From: Pezicula radicicola
Lineage: Eukaryota > Ascomycota > Leotiomycetes > Helotiales > Dermateaceae
Assembly (NCBI GenBank): GCA_003008705.1
Contig: PDUO01000078.1
Coordinates: forward strand, 1-64,000
DNA: 64,000 bases
Reading direction: 5' to 3'
Positions within the stretch are counted from its first letter, which is position 1; each line of letters starts with the position of its first letter. The translations under genes and the position numbers were made by a program. Below, piece by piece: positions 35,860 through 48,033 of this stretch. Below the pieces are notes generated by a model, which was not told the origin of the DNA, did not search any database, and worked only from the letters and a program-made list of their open reading frames with translations.

Positions 35860-36032
35860 CGTGACGACACGGGTAGTTCACCGAACTAGAGGAGTAAAGA
35901 AACAATCAAAGGCTTCGAACGCCAGGAGAGTGCTGAAAACAGAGAAAGACAGATTCAGAGCAAAATTGCAGGTTGTCAATGTATCGAGCACTTCTTGTCT
36001 GACTCTGCGCGATAGCAACCAGAGATCGAACA

Positions 36033-36089
36033 AGATGCCACACATCGAATAGGATGCCACGCTTTGAATAGGATGCCACACATCGAATA
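36033..36089. repeat. Three 19-bp tandem repeats
   Basis: Units RGATGCCACACATCGAATA occur at 36033, 36052 (with GCTTTGAATA as its second half) and 36071. They lie 170-230 bp upstream of the HET-NACHT-WD40 start codon, in its likely promoter or leader. Function unknown. Confidence 0.65.
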
Positions 36090-36469
36090 AGTAAACAACG
36101 CACACGGGCGCAGATGAGTACGCCGCAGCAAATCATGCAACGCGGCTCGTATGCACATTCTTCCCAATTCTGAAACATATTAACCGTCTACCAATAGGTC
36201 GACCTAGTCAGCCTATTGATTTGGCATCCAACTCACCCCCACCCCAACCAAGAAGGCTGTATCATTTATCTTATAGCCTTTACGTAACGTAATTTATGGC
36301 TATCTGCTCATTTTTCACTTCAATTGTTATCATCAGTCCTTATACCACATGTGTAACTTGGTCGCATTTTTCCATTCCATCATTCAACCACTGCAGTGTA
36401 CAGATGCTTGTGTCACCTTGTCTTAACCCTCAGATAATTTATCCTTCATTCGACTAAGCTGATGTCACT

Positions 36470-37332
36470 ATGTCGGATCTAAGGCCTGTTTTTTTCTTTG
36501 ATATTGACAATTGTGTTAGTACTACCCTTGAGTACTTGCTTAAGCAGACGCTAACTCAACATAAAGTTGTATTCAAGCAGTCGGTTTGCAATATTCCGTG
36601 ACAAAGAACAGTTTCTAAATAATACCCAAGACAGAAAAGTCCGCGAAGTGACTACGGGGCTTGTCACCGAGTACATCAAGAACACTCTTTCACTTGACCA
36701 AGAAGCTGCATACAAGCTCCATATCAAATATCATAATGAATATAGCTTGATTGTGGAGGGTCTCGCACAGAACCATTCAATTAGCCCTCTTCATTTCAAC
36801 AACCACGTTGATGACGCTTTGCCACTAGAGGATCTCCTAGAGCCTGATCCCGAGCTCCGCAAGATGCTTCAAGATATCGACAAAAGCAAGGTAAAATTGT
36901 GGTTACTTACCAATGCCTATGTCAACCACGGCAAACGGGTGGTTCGGTTACTTGAGATTGAGGATCAGTTTGAAGGCCTCACTTATTGTGACTACGAAGC
37001 CAACCCCATTCGTTCCAAGCCCCATTTGGAGATGTTCAAAAGAGCGATGAAAGAAGCTTGCGTGGAAGATATGAAATCATGTTACTTTGTCGGTTCGTAT
37101 TGTGCCGTCCCCGTCTTGATCGCGAGGAGATACTTATAGTGCACTTCCAGATGATTCAGCCCAAAGCTGTTTCGAGGCCGAAAAGTTAGGCTGGACCACC
37201 GTGCATTTACTCGAAGAAAACATTCAACCACCTGAAGGCTACGTTTGCAAATATCGGATTACGCACTTGTCAGAGTTGAGGAAACTCTTCCCTCAATTCT
37301 ATATTGAACATAAGACAGATAGCTTTCAGTAA
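36470..37332 (+). CDS. HAD-family pyrimidine 5'-nucleotidase-like protein (SDT1/PHM8 type)
   Basis: Exons 36470-36514, 36567-37092 and 37151-37332 give 250 residues. Splicing restores the HAD motif I, FFDIDNC, joined to LYSSSRFAIF. Motif II is VKLWLLTNAYVNHGKRV, the conserved Lys lies in IRSKPHLEMFKRAMKEA, and motif IV VDDSAQS is rebuilt across the last intron. The all-helical cap segment AAYKLHIKYHNEYSLIVEGL matches the yeast SDT1/PHM8 type, which hydrolyses nucleoside monophosphates with Mg2+. The protein is cytosolic, with no signal peptide. The C-terminal 60 residues after motif IV are ordinary. A housekeeping-type gene, probably not part of the polyketide cluster. Confidence 0.8.
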
Positions 37333-38197
37333 ATGATATAGTATACAATCTAAACCTTTACGTCTATTCAGAGCCATATTATCGCATCTTGATCAGTGCA
37401 ATTTATGATAGAACGTAATCCCCTGTGGTGCCCTTATACCAGGCACAAAATCAATAAACACTACTTCAAGCACTGGCGCATTCTGGCGCCGTAGAACTTG
37501 TAAAAGACTAAATGATATTGCCATTCAATTCCAAGCATAATCAGCTCATGAGTTTGATCTTATTTTGCGAGGATTTGATGAGGCTTAAGAACGTATATTA
37601 TATCTGTTTCTATTCAGTCAACTCTCTGAAGTAAGCAATTCCTTATTCTTGTGGGTCTCTCCTTTCATGCTATTACCTTATACCCCGAATGATGCAGTAG
37701 TTGAGTTCGATTTTCCTACTAGTCATCTCAATAAGTAGGCGTGCGCATTCACCCCTTGGTAGCCAAACAGATAAAAGAAATAACCAGAATCACTGCCCCT
37801 AAACACCCAAAGCAAACTGTGGTAGATGTAGTGTTGCTGGACAGAGAATTAGCTATGCAACTGCCACGCTTGTGAACAATTTCAGAAAGTAATCCAGCTT
37901 GTTCACCTTGAAAATGACTATTCCTATTGCTCTCTAAGTTCATAGTGGGTTCAAGATCAGATCAAAGAGGTAGTACAAAAGAAATGCTTGCTCAATCACA
38001 ATTGATATACAAAATCTGATTGGATGTAATGTTGGAACGCTTCTGAAGACCTTCTACTGTATTGAAAAAACAGAACTTCGAATTGGTCATAGAGAAGACA
38101 GCCAATAAATACGTTACAACAGAAAACGTCTTTCCGAGAGAGCCGACCACGCAGCGTAGCAAGCAAATTTGCACAAGAAAACTCTCTATCCCAACAA
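37333..38197. other. Intergenic with one small membrane-anchored frame
   Basis: The only frame of note is 37943-37749 on the minus strand: 64 codons with a hydrophilic start and a C-terminal membrane helix (TTVCFGCLGAVILVISFICL). It could be a small tail-anchored protein or the last exon of a lost gene. Nothing else recognised. Confidence 0.3.
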
Positions 38198-39163
38198 TTA
38201 ACGTAAGGGAAATTCCAAATTTCTATGTATTCTCGAAGAAATCTCTTTATAGTCCGGCTCATCTTCTGCCTTGAGTTCCCCATGACGGATCAGGAAGTCC
38301 AGCATCACGAGGGCGCTGTTTGGTTTGAACTCCTTATGAGATAAGGCCCGCTTGATATCCGCCACCGTTAATAGCTCAAAGACCGCTACCGAGCCATCAT
38401 TTGGAACCAGGGCATCTGGTGGCGAACCAGTCAAGTCCAAATCAAATACATACGTGCAGTCGGGTTGGGCTAAGCCGGTCTCGCATCCAGATCCCTCGCC
38501 CGAAAGGTAGAAGTATGTCAAAGAGCCCGCGCCTTTGGCATTTCTGACGATCTTCTCTTCTAGTGATGCTTCCTCCTTGCTTTCCCGGACGAGGCAGGTC
38601 CATGGTGTCTCTTCAGTGGCCAACCCTCCTCCAACTGAACTGTCGAGCATGCCCGGGAATTTTGCCCTTGTGCTGGACCGTCGTGGCACCCAAACCTCCA
38701 TCACGCCTTCCGGATCTTTGCCAGTATTCCAACGAAAGGCCGTCATGTTAATGCCATAATTGACGACTCCAAACAGCGGGCTAGCGCTGCGTTCGACGCT
38801 GAAGAGTAACTCCTTGCCTGGGCCGTATACCGGGAACAATTCATCTCGCCACTTTTCAAGCGCTTTGAACTGACCAGTCGCCCGCATCTTCAATGTCGTC
38901 TTCTCCATAATGGCCGTTCGTGTAGGTTCGTTATGACCACCAATTAGTGTGAGGTTTCTTGGGCTGCTCTCCAGGTTCAGAGACCAGTCTGGCAAGCCAG
39001 TAAAGGTCAGAGCTACCCAGGGAAGCATGTACCCAAGCGTGACACCTGGGTGTGAAGCGGTGCGGAAGTGAAAGTAATGGTTGAGCGTCTCGAGCCGGTC
39101 GGCAGGAGAGTCGTACGGAAATGCATCGGCGATTTTGATAATATCAAGGTTAGAGTAACTCAT
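38198..39163 (-). CDS. Nudix hydrolase, thiamin-pyrophosphokinase-related fungal type
   Basis: A single exon of 321 codons. The N-terminal half is the DUF4743-like region common to this fungal/plant group. The Nudix box is GGGLATEETPWTCLVRESKE followed by EASLEE, which keeps the G-x5-E-x7-RE-x2-EE pattern, though the usual final Gly reads Ser/Leu. The C-terminal part includes YVFDLDLTGSPPDALVPNDG and FELLTVADIKRAL. Relatives hydrolyse nucleoside-diphosphate-linked or damaged thiamin diphosphate compounds. The true substrate here is unknown. Intact and of normal length. Confidence 0.85.
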   Translation of the reverse strand: MSYSNLDIIKIADAFPYDSPADRLETLNHYFHFRTASHPGVTLGYMLPWVALTFTGLPDWSLNLESSPRNLTLIGGHNEPTRTAIMEKTTLKMRATGQFKALEKWRDELFPVYGPGKELLFSVERSASPLFGVVNYGINMTAFRWNTGKDPEGVMEVWVPRRSSTRAKFPGMLDSSVGGGLATEETPWTCLVRESKEEASLEEKIVRNAKGAGSLTYFYLSGEGSGCETGLAQPDCTYVFDLDLTGSPPDALVPNDGSVAVFELLTVADIKRALSHKEFKPNSALVMLDFLIRHGELKAEDEPDYKEISSRIHRNLEFPLR

Positions 39164-39548
39164 GGTGGGTGATAGATTGGCAAAGAATGGAGAGTACGAA
39201 ACATGGTTTGGTAATAGATAAGTTGGGATCTTGCTTTCGTTTGCACCTATTTAATTCAGTACCACATTCGACCCTTGTTGGCTGTGCATGCCATGCATAT
39301 CTGTGCATAGCGAGAACGGAGTGCAGTACATAGCCTGAGGCTGCCGCGCTAATGCCAAGACACCCCTCACTTCTATTTCGTTCTCTGTTGCTAGGTTTTC
39401 CCGATCATTTAATGTTTGCTTTTCAATTTAAAGTGGACGTCCCTCTATTGGGCGTTGTTATTCTCCTTGTATAATAATCATCCGTTAACACCCAAGCCAA
39501 CAGCTTGGACATACTAGCTTTTTCATCGGAAACCATTCATGGCTAGCA

Positions 39549-41123
39549 ATGATGCTTGTACCAACAAAATTGTGGTCGCTAACGGCCACCGAGGTTTTGA
39601 GCTTGATCAAGAGGGACCTGCTCACTGTCGAGGATTATGCGAATGCACTATTGAACCGTATCGAGTCGAGAAACAGCGTAGTTAAAGCATGGCAGTACTT
39701 TGGTAGACCATCTTCGATCCCAATATGAAGCAAACTGGCCTAATCTCATGTCAGATTCGGACCTCGTCTTGAGCCAGGCTCGTGCTCTCGACCAAATTCC
39801 ACACGATCAGAGAGGTCGGCTTCACGGAGTAGCTATCGCCATCAAGGACATCATGGACACCAAAGGTGAGCATAACTCTTCAGGTGGACGCGATCCTGCT
39901 CACTCGATCAAGACATGCCAACAGAATATGGTTCTCTTTTATACAAGGGTAATAGGCCAAATGCCGATGCCTCAATTGTCGAGATAGTCCGGAGAGCTGG
40001 AGCCCTAATAGTCGGTATGTTCATTGACTTTGCGATAGAAGTCGTTCTAAGTTGTTGCAGGCAAGACAACTACAACAGAATTCACAGTTTTGAATTCGGG
40101 TCCTGATACCACCAACCCGCACGACCCAAATCGAACGCCAGGCGGGTCTTCGGCTGGATCTGCAGCCGCGGTGGCTGATTTCCAAGTACCGCTCAGCTTT
40201 GGGACACAGACAGGTGGTAGCGTTATTCGTCCAGCTTCTTACACGGGCACCTACGCTATGAAGCCAACCTTTGACACAATATCTGGCGGAGGCATCAAGG
40301 TCGCCTCCCATGAGTTCGATACCATTGGATACTTTGCTCGTAGTATGGAAGACCTCGAACTCATTACGGACGTGCTCAGTGTCACGGTGGAGGAAGCTAT
40401 CAAGGAAATACCACCGAAAGAGGATAAAGTGGGCTTCGTGAAGTCGCCGTTTTGGCCATCTGCAGGACCCGGCACCATCGCAGCTATGGAGAATGCTGCA
40501 GAGATTCTCCGCAATCACGGTGTCACGATCGTGGATGTCGAATTTCCGGACGAATTCAATGATGCCACAGCTTTGAACAGGATGTTCGAAGTAATCTTTG
40601 TAACCGATGGGGGCGTGTCATTCTACAAGGACTACCTCATGGACACTACGAAGACAAAGCTAGACCCTGATGTTCGTGCATTCGTCGAGGACGCCCCTAA
40701 ATTCTCCCGTGAAGAAGTACGGCAAGCCTTTGACTACTTTGCAGCCCTACGCCCTGTCTTCGATAAGATTGCCACACAGTATTCTGCTCTGATAACTCCC
40801 AGCGCAACGGATGAAGCACCCTTGGGACTAGGTGATATGGGCAGTCCTGTTTTCAACTCCGTGTGGACGGTGAGAAGTTTCAGAACCTTTAATATTGCCA
40901 TAAGCTGACCTGCTCTATCTAGGCAGCGCACATGCCAGTTATCCACGTGCCAGCTTTCGCAGGACCTAACGGCATGCCCGTCGGCGTGTCTCTCATATCC
41001 CGCAGGTATGGTGATCAGTATCTTCTAAGCATTGCAAAGATCCTCAGTGGACCTCTTATGAGCGAAGGGAATTGGCAGCAGAAATTGGTATCTATTGAGG
41101 GTGATCTTGCATCTGAAACTTGA
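39549..41123 (+). CDS. Amidase signature family hydrolase
   Basis: Five exons, 39549-39702, 39755-39865, 39913-40014, 40061-40869 and 40923-41123, give 458 residues. The Ser-Ser-Lys triad regions are present: HGVAIAIKDIMDTK (Lys), TPGGSSAGSAAAVADF (Ser) and GTQTGGSVIRPASY (nucleophile Ser). Splicing also restores VGKTTTTEF. The C-terminus has the expected PVIHVPAFAGPNGMPVGVSL. The enzyme would hydrolyse a C-N amide bond, and the substrate is not predictable. No signal peptide. It is either a neighbour gene or a late tailoring enzyme. Two in-frame ATGs are adjacent (39549 and 39552). Confidence 0.85.
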
Positions 41124-42064
41124 GCACGACTTGATGTTTTGTCGCACTCTCTTTTATGCGTAAATTGATGTTGATATTGAACTTATACACCTTATAAGTA
41201 GGATGAATACCATATCAAGGCACAGAACGCAGGGTGCAGGAGCAACAGTAATGATGATGCTCCTTCCCTCCACACGACTACCACACGTAGTCACATGACC
41301 TGTTTCGAACTCCCTATATTCTCAACAGTTGATGATATTGTGTGTCTACCCCGCAATTTCATGGCAAAGATTATCTGCCCTTAGATGCCACAGATTTCGT
41401 AACGATTTAATGAAATGAATCAATAGGATAGATAGGTAACCGGAAGTGGGGGTTCCACAAGAAAAGGTTGGCGTGCTTGCTCGCATGCGGACCGGGCCAG
41501 ATGGGGCAAAATAACCATTTTACCCCACGACAGCTGCATCGCCTTCCTGGCGGGCGTCTCTCAAGTCGGGCGTCCGCTGGCTGACATTACATTCCAGAGC
41601 CTGTCCCGCTTTGTGGCTGCTTCTAATAGGCTGTCTAAGGTCCGACACGATCTGTCGATTGCTCGCATTGCGAAGATGGACTTGCATCACCGATGCCGTG
41701 TATCCTCTGACCATTGCATTTGCTGTTGTTGGATGGGCTGCATCTGCGCCTCACTGCAGTAATGATTACGTCGGGCCTGTTCGAGGAACCTCATCTAGAG
41801 CCTCAGCATGTCGTAGCTGATTTTTATAACATGTGTCGAGCTATTAGCAGAGTAACACCGAAGTTTAGGATTCGACTTGCAAAGACCCGGAAAACCACCG
41901 TATCTTGCGCATGATCCGTCAAGTCTCTGACGCAATCAATTGATCCTTATCCATCCTCATTGCTTCCAGGTTAGTATTAGATGCGGCTCAACAACACACG
42001 AGTAGTGGAGAAGTCTAACACATCAGACCCAATACATATCCAATATTGAGCTCCGGGTACAACT
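41124..42064. other. Intergenic, nothing recognised
   Basis: About 940 bp with only short unrelated frames. It holds the amidase terminator and the promoter of the second monooxygenase. Confidence 0.4.
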
Positions 42065-43339
42065 ATGAACTCATCAACGCTGTCGCTTCTGTCGCCGCTC
42101 GCCGGGAAAAAGATTGTCGTTGTAGGAGCAGGCATAGCCGGCCTAAGTTTCGTCGTCTCACTTCGCCGAATCTGGACAGAAGGGTTGGGAGACTTTCCTG
42201 AGGTGGTACACTACGAGCGCGAGGAAGAGATGCCTGGCGAATCTCAGGAGCGCTACTCTGTCAGAATACGTGGCAGTGGATCCTCCGCTGGAGCGCACGC
42301 TCTGCGGAAAATGAGGCTCCTCGAGACGTCGCTGAAGAGTGGCATCACCCGACCAGGATACGCTCGAGGACATACACGAGGCTACATCACCGTCAGGTCC
42401 CTCGATTGGCTTAGGCTCGTCAGCCTTCGTGATGGAGTCCGCGTGAATCCCCTCAACGCTGACTTCCGCATTGGAAGGTTAAGAATACGTCATATACTTC
42501 TCAGAGTTGCAAACGAGTATGGCAAGATCAGTTGGGGTTCCGCGTGTAGTGAAGTTTCAAGTAGTGAAGACGGGAGACTGCACCTGAAATTGGACAGCGG
42601 CAAGGAAGACGTGTGCGATTTTTTAGTCGTTGCCGACGGCGCGAACAGCAGAATACGAACATGGCTCAGGCCGGATGACAAGTTGAGCTTTGCTGGACCA
42701 ATCAATATCTCAGTCGTCTCCCGCTTCTCTGGACCGCCTCCTCACCCCTTGAATAGAGATTGGGGCATCGTAGCTAGTGGTAATGGGCTCGCACTATTCA
42801 CTTGTCCAGTAGATGAGACGACGATACATTGGAGCCTGAGCTACATGGCGAAAGAGCCTGGTGACCTACCGAGACGCCCAATATCACACGAGCTGGGTGC
42901 ACATATCCTTCGCGAAGCTCAAGAACGAGGTATGGCCTTTGGGGAGCCTTTCCGTATCCTTATAGAGAACAGCGACGCCACCACGGTCAGGGTGTTTAAC
43001 TCAAAGGACAAAGAACCATTCGCCCATGGAACAGCTAATAAAATACCCCGTGGTGTCGTATTTATCGGCGACAGCAATCATGCTGTCACCCCTTTTGCTG
43101 GCAGTGGAGCGAACATGGCCCTTTTGGACGGCTACGACCTTGCCGAGTGCCTTTGCATGCATAGGTCTATGGACGAGGCCGTAACAGCCTATGATAGATG
43201 CAGCCTGCCACGTGCTCGCACCTTACTGAAAAATTCGCATTTCACTATCGCAGTCGCACACGCCACTGGCTGGAGGTGGTTTGTCATTCACTTACTATTG
43301 CAGTTATTTGGCTACCTCAAGCTGCTCTGGAAGCGGTAG
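42065..43339 (+). CDS. Second FAD-dependent monooxygenase
   Basis: A single-exon frame of 424 codons. The FAD motif is KKIVVVGAGIAGLSFVVSLR, the DG motif CDFLVVADGANSRIRTWL and the GD motif VVFIGDSNHAVTPFAGSGAN. The order and spacing are those of group A flavin monooxygenases near the TetX type. The C-terminus ends in a hydrophobic stretch (FVIHLLLQLFGYLKLLW) that could anchor it to a membrane. It is only distantly related to the cluster monooxygenase at 17-18.6 kb and has no introns, unlike it. The substrate is unknown. It lies 12 kb from the PKS, beyond several housekeeping-type genes, so cluster membership is doubtful. Confidence 0.8.
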   Translation: MNSSTLSLLSPLAGKKIVVVGAGIAGLSFVVSLRRIWTEGLGDFPEVVHYEREEEMPGESQERYSVRIRGSGSSAGAHALRKMRLLETSLKSGITRPGYARGHTRGYITVRSLDWLRLVSLRDGVRVNPLNADFRIGRLRIRHILLRVANEYGKISWGSACSEVSSSEDGRLHLKLDSGKEDVCDFLVVADGANSRIRTWLRPDDKLSFAGPINISVVSRFSGPPPHPLNRDWGIVASGNGLALFTCPVDETTIHWSLSYMAKEPGDLPRRPISHELGAHILREAQERGMAFGEPFRILIENSDATTVRVFNSKDKEPFAHGTANKIPRGVVFIGDSNHAVTPFAGSGANMALLDGYDLAECLCMHRSMDEAVTAYDRCSLPRARTLLKNSHFTIAVAHATGWRWFVIHLLLQLFGYLKLLWKR

Positions 43340-43407
43340 AAAAAGATTGAAATCTATCTAATTCTGGCGTTCAGCATTAACGCTGGAAGTATGAAGTCCT
43401 CATCCTT

Positions 43408-44470
43408 CTATGTATCTTCAGCTTGCACATATAAGATCTCTTTCGGTATAGACGAGTACCGAAGAGTAGTATAATACCAATTAAATAGCACACCAATCAA
43501 TATAGGCTTAGTCTGACTACGAATGTGGATAGTGCTGCAAATACTATATTTTTGGAACCTTATCCAAGCAGCAGCAGGAGTACCGCTAATATGGCCCACC
43601 GTATCCACAAATAGACATTGAGTTGGAGTGGATAGTTGCAAGTACAGTTCTAGTTGCTTTGATATAGCACAACAGAAAACAACAAGACACTGTAGATGGC
43701 ACACACACCAAAGCAGAGAATCCTTAGGAACGCGCCACGTGACAGAAACACAACCACCTAATGAAATATTGCCGTTGTGCGAGTAAAACAAGCTTGCAGA
43801 AGACAATAATAATGTGATCGATTTGTTCTGCAGGAAGAAGGACAATGTTTTTATTAGAAATTTACAAATGCGATATATGAGTTGTTTCACTTCATTATGG
43901 ATTTCCATCCACCTACCACGTGACAAGACCAATTCAGATGCAAGTTGCAAAAAAAAAAGCTGTGTGCACTACACCACCACCCATGACTAACAAAAAGAAA
44001 ATGGCTCTGACATGTCTAGTAGTCTGGTCTTCCAATGAAGAATTGTGACTTGAGTAGTTCAGCTGAACTAGAAACGGGGATGCCTTCCAAAGCAGATCAG
44101 CCTTGATGTACAGAATTTCTAGTTCCAACAAAACAGCATCAGGCTCAAGTATGCCCGAAGATCTCTTGTAATAGAAAGAAAGGTCTAATTGCTCACTTGG
44201 GGGAAATAGGACAAGAACAAGAATAGATCTTACGACAATCACTACGAGATCCATAGATCTTGCATAGTTGTCAATGACAACTTGTCATTGTATGGCAATT
44301 AGATCAAACGAAAATCCAGAGAAGTACGCATATGAAGCCATAGCCATGGCGCCCAAGACACGAAAATAATCACATCTAGGCTGCGTGATGAGGACAAAGA
44401 GCCTCAATGCCAACAAGGAAAACATTGAGGTTCCACAAATGCTGGCCCACGTAAGAAAGCGACACATCAT
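43408..44470 (-). pseudogene. Possible multi-span membrane protein, frame-broken
   Basis: Three consecutive hydrophobic frames run down the minus strand: 44470-44285 (MMCRFLTWASICGTSMFSLL), 44254-43934 and 43950-43408. The last two overlap in different frames at a run of ten T residues (AGCTTTTTTTTTTGC). A one-base change in that run would fuse them into one protein of about 280 residues with several hydrophobic segments, such as AIFFLLVMGGGVVHTAFFF. This could be a decayed or mis-sequenced gene. I recognise no family. Confidence 0.25.
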
Positions 44471-45125
44471 CTTGGGTAAAGTGCATATGTGAAACGTACT
44501 GATAAGAAAGACACTGTGCTATCAACGAGTGAAAGAAAGAGAAGAAGATAACACTTGCTGCTACGTTCTCGCTATGAAGCCAGCATGTTCGTTGCTGTTT
44601 GCGCTCCGGATAAGCTTAGGTTCCTGTACTTTGTTAATGTTGTGTCATACCTCAATTAACATAGTATATCCTCATCGTCGAGTATGTAAATTTCAGGGAG
44701 ACATACAATAAAAATCATATACGAACAACGTCAGCGGGGCGAAGTGAGACATCGATGCAAGAGGGAATTGCTTGTGTGCCTACTTCCGACTAATCAAAGT
44801 CTCCACGAGTCCAGGTCTGCAAGTTGACAACAACAACAACATTCTTCCTCTATCGCATTAATACTTACATATCTATATTTGCACTCGAACTCATTGATTT
44901 GGATGTTGCATCGTCTAGTCTAAGTACCAAGGCACCGGTTCTCATGTTAGCGTATTCACCAATCGCGGTCGCAAAATCTCCACCTCCGAAAAAGATAAAG
45001 AAAACCACTCCCAAACCGCTTCAATTGCTCTAGCAGACCTGCAATTGCATCTCCACTTTTGCAGCACCTCGTTAATGTCGCACAAATCTTCGAGACAATT
45101 TAAATATCCATAGAAATCAACTGTC
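44471..45125. other. Intergenic
   Basis: No gene recognised. It contains the 5' side of the CorA-type gene, with a CAACAACAACAA microsatellite near 44830. Confidence 0.4.
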
Positions 45126-48033
45126 ATGTCCGCACCACCTCCTCGGTCTGTACCCTCGGACTCGAACAATCCTGGAGTTCCTCCTCAAAGGCCGGAGCCA
45201 ACTGCTCTGCAAGGTGCTCAAGGTGAAAGTCATTCGAATGCGACACTACGACCGGATACCGCGGCGCAGACCAATTCGAAGAAGAGGAGAAACCACAGAG
45301 CAGGCAAGAAGAAGCGTGCCAGGAAACAATCTTTCGCAACTTCGACTGATGAGCATGGAATGCCAGAAAGCTCGCAGTCATACCGAGCAGGTACGGAGAG
45401 TGCTGCGAGAGCAAGCTTTTATAGACTTCAGGGAAGAAATTTGAGCAACACTAGCATCGAGAGTGAAGCTTTGTTGACCATAGGTGAGTGACTCGAGAGG
45501 GATGGAGATTTATTTGGGCTCAGCTGACTTGATACGTAGGGAACAGCAGAGTATGCGACCACGAAGGTCCTCTGTAATGGGACAAGGTGCATTCGGAGGA
45601 TCAGTCTACGAAAGTCCTTCATATCGACCACAATACCAAAATCCATTTACATCCGAGGCCGATTCTCGCCGGCCAAGAAAAGTAAAGAAGGATAATAATG
45701 AGGAAGACGAAGCACCAGAAGATGAAAGAGCACCTTTAATGTCCACTTCATCACGATCGAAAAGCTCAGCAGCAGCTCTGGGCTATGGTGGCATAAATGG
45801 CTCCCAAGTCAGTCTACCAAAGTCGCGGGATCGACGACGGGCTTCGAGCAAGTCCTCATCAACGAGTAACAAGAAGAAGAATACTATATTCGATCGACAA
45901 AGTCCAGCGTTTCCTCGCGAGAACGAACAATATAATGTGAACTATCCGCCATCAATGCCTGGCAGCCCAAGACTTAACGCTGCGAGAGATATGAGTTTCG
46001 GGGATATGATGGTCAGAGACGACTTCGAGCCAAATCCTGACCTTGAACGAGATGATGCCAGTGAGAATGCCGTTGATGTCAGATCAATACCTGAGTCTCT
46101 AAGAAAGGAATCTGGCTATAAGGGAAGGAGACATACAATTGCTCTGGAAGCTAGAGAAGATGTATGCTTTCTAATAGAAGGCATGTCTGAAATGGCAGAT
46201 GATGATATGCACTGACGAGAAGGCGAGCCTTATAGGCGGGATAATGGTCCGCGGCGGAGACGAAGTAAATGGCCAGACCTTGCAATGCTCGATGAATGGA
46301 GTCGTTTCGAGAAAGAAGGTAGAAGTGAAGAACGCAGGGCAAAGAAGATCACCGAGCCGCAATTGATCGGGGGACGATTACGACCAATCCATAAAGGATG
46401 GTATCGAGTAGAGGATGATGCTTCGTATCGATTTACATACTTCAATGAGGAGTTTCAGAGCACGATTCACAGCTCAACGATATCGGAACTCATTCAACCA
46501 AGTCAAACTTTCAGGGAACTCTTCGTACCTGATCCACCTGAGTTGTCTGATAGTTCGGAATCAGAGGATGAAGAGCCCCCACGAGCTGATGATTCTTACC
46601 TTCGTCATTTCCCTGGTACCAGTGGAAACTCGAGAGTTCCAACCCGTCAAGGCTCACTACTCGATCAGCCAACAAAGCAAGAATCGAGAAATGGCGGCTC
46701 TATTGCTAAAGGTGGCGGGAGGCCTCATTCCTGTCAGAGTATGGTTCGATCAAGGTCTAAACCTGAAGACAAAAGATTGTTCTCAAGGAGAGAAGGAGAG
46801 CTTGAGAACTTCAGGAGACTAAGTACAGAGTGCACAGAGCATTGCCTGTTGTCTAAGCAACCTAGGCGAATACCCTCACAATTCCAGAGAGTCATCGGGT
46901 GGGGTAACGCCAAATCACGGTATCAAATCTCCGCCACCACATCCACCTTTGAAACCAACAAAGCCCAAGCGTTATGGCGATCGTCCTACATGGTGGCTTG
47001 ATGTTCTTTCTCTAACAGACGCAGAAATGAAAGTCTTGTCCAAAACCTTTGGGATTCATCCCTTAACAGCTGAGGATATCATGATGCAAGAAGCTCGTAA
47101 GAAAGTGGAGCTTTTCCGCAATTACTATTTCGTCAACTACAGATCATTCGAGCAAGACATAAACAACTAGGATTTCTTGGAACCCGTTAACATGTATGTC
47201 GTTATATTACGAGAAGGGGTAATAAGCTTCCATTTCTCAATAACGCCACATCTAGCAAATGTTCGCCGACGTATTCGCCAACTGAAAGACTATTTGCTCC
47301 TGTCATCTAATTAGATATCTTATACTATCATCGACGATATCACTAATGTCTTTGCACTATTAATTCAGAGTATCGAAGATGAAGTTGACAATATCGACGA
47401 TACTATTTTGAAGCTACATTCTCCATCCAATGAAGACAAGCAAGATAACAAGGACAACGAGAAACGTTCTGAAGCAGGTGATAGTACCTCAGGTGAAAGC
47501 GGCGGTGATATATTGTGTCCAACCCGCAGAAAGAAAGTTATAGGTCTCTACCAACTACTGGGCAACAAAGCAGACGTCATCAAGGGTTTCGCGAAGCGGT
47601 GCAACGAACATTGGGATGTGGCTCCACGAAGTGAAATTGGCCTGTATCTCAGTGATATCCAGGATCACATCATAACCATGACTGGAAATCCATCACACTA
47701 TGAGAAGTACATCGCTCCCCTTCTTCTTGCAGGCCCAATTGCTAACAGTAGGACAGGATACTCGCCCGCTTACACGCTAATTACTTAGCTTAAATCAACA
47801 TCCGCATGAACGAGCGACAAGAACAAACCGCCGACGTTCTTGGGAAACTTACTGTACTAGGCACGATTGTTCTGCCTATGAATATTATTACTAGTCTCTG
47901 GGGTATGAACGTCTGGGTTCTAGGCCAGGATTATGAAGGTGATTTGACATGGTTTTAGTGCTTGGCTGCAGGACTGAGCGTCTTTAGTATTAGTTGCTTC
48001 TTTATTGCGAAAATTGCTTATAGGATTGTCTAA
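45126..48033 (+). pseudogene. CorA-type magnesium transporter (ALR/MNR group), RIP-like stops
   Basis: The long basic, Ser-rich N-terminus of fungal plasma-membrane CorA proteins starts at ATG 45126, with a 40-bp intron at 45484-45523. The conserved part reads WWLDVLSLTDAEMKVLSKTF, GIHPLTAEDIMMQEARKKVE and NMYVVILREGVISFHF. It continues with LLGNKADVIKGFAKRCNEHW and NIRMNERQEQTADVLGKLTV and ends with the pore motif GMN and a second membrane helix. Stops interrupt the frame at TGA 46213 (CGA expected), TAG 47168, TAG 47312 (Trp expected), TAA 47791 (Gln expected) and TAG 47956 (Trp expected). The frame also shifts between about 46600 and 46950. All five stops are single transitions. It would have moved Mg2+ across the plasma membrane. 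Confidence 0.82.

Noticed and set aside
44824..45033. Short frame upstream of the CorA relic
   Set aside because: It is low-complexity (Thr run from a CAA microsatellite) and lies in the likely 5' leader.
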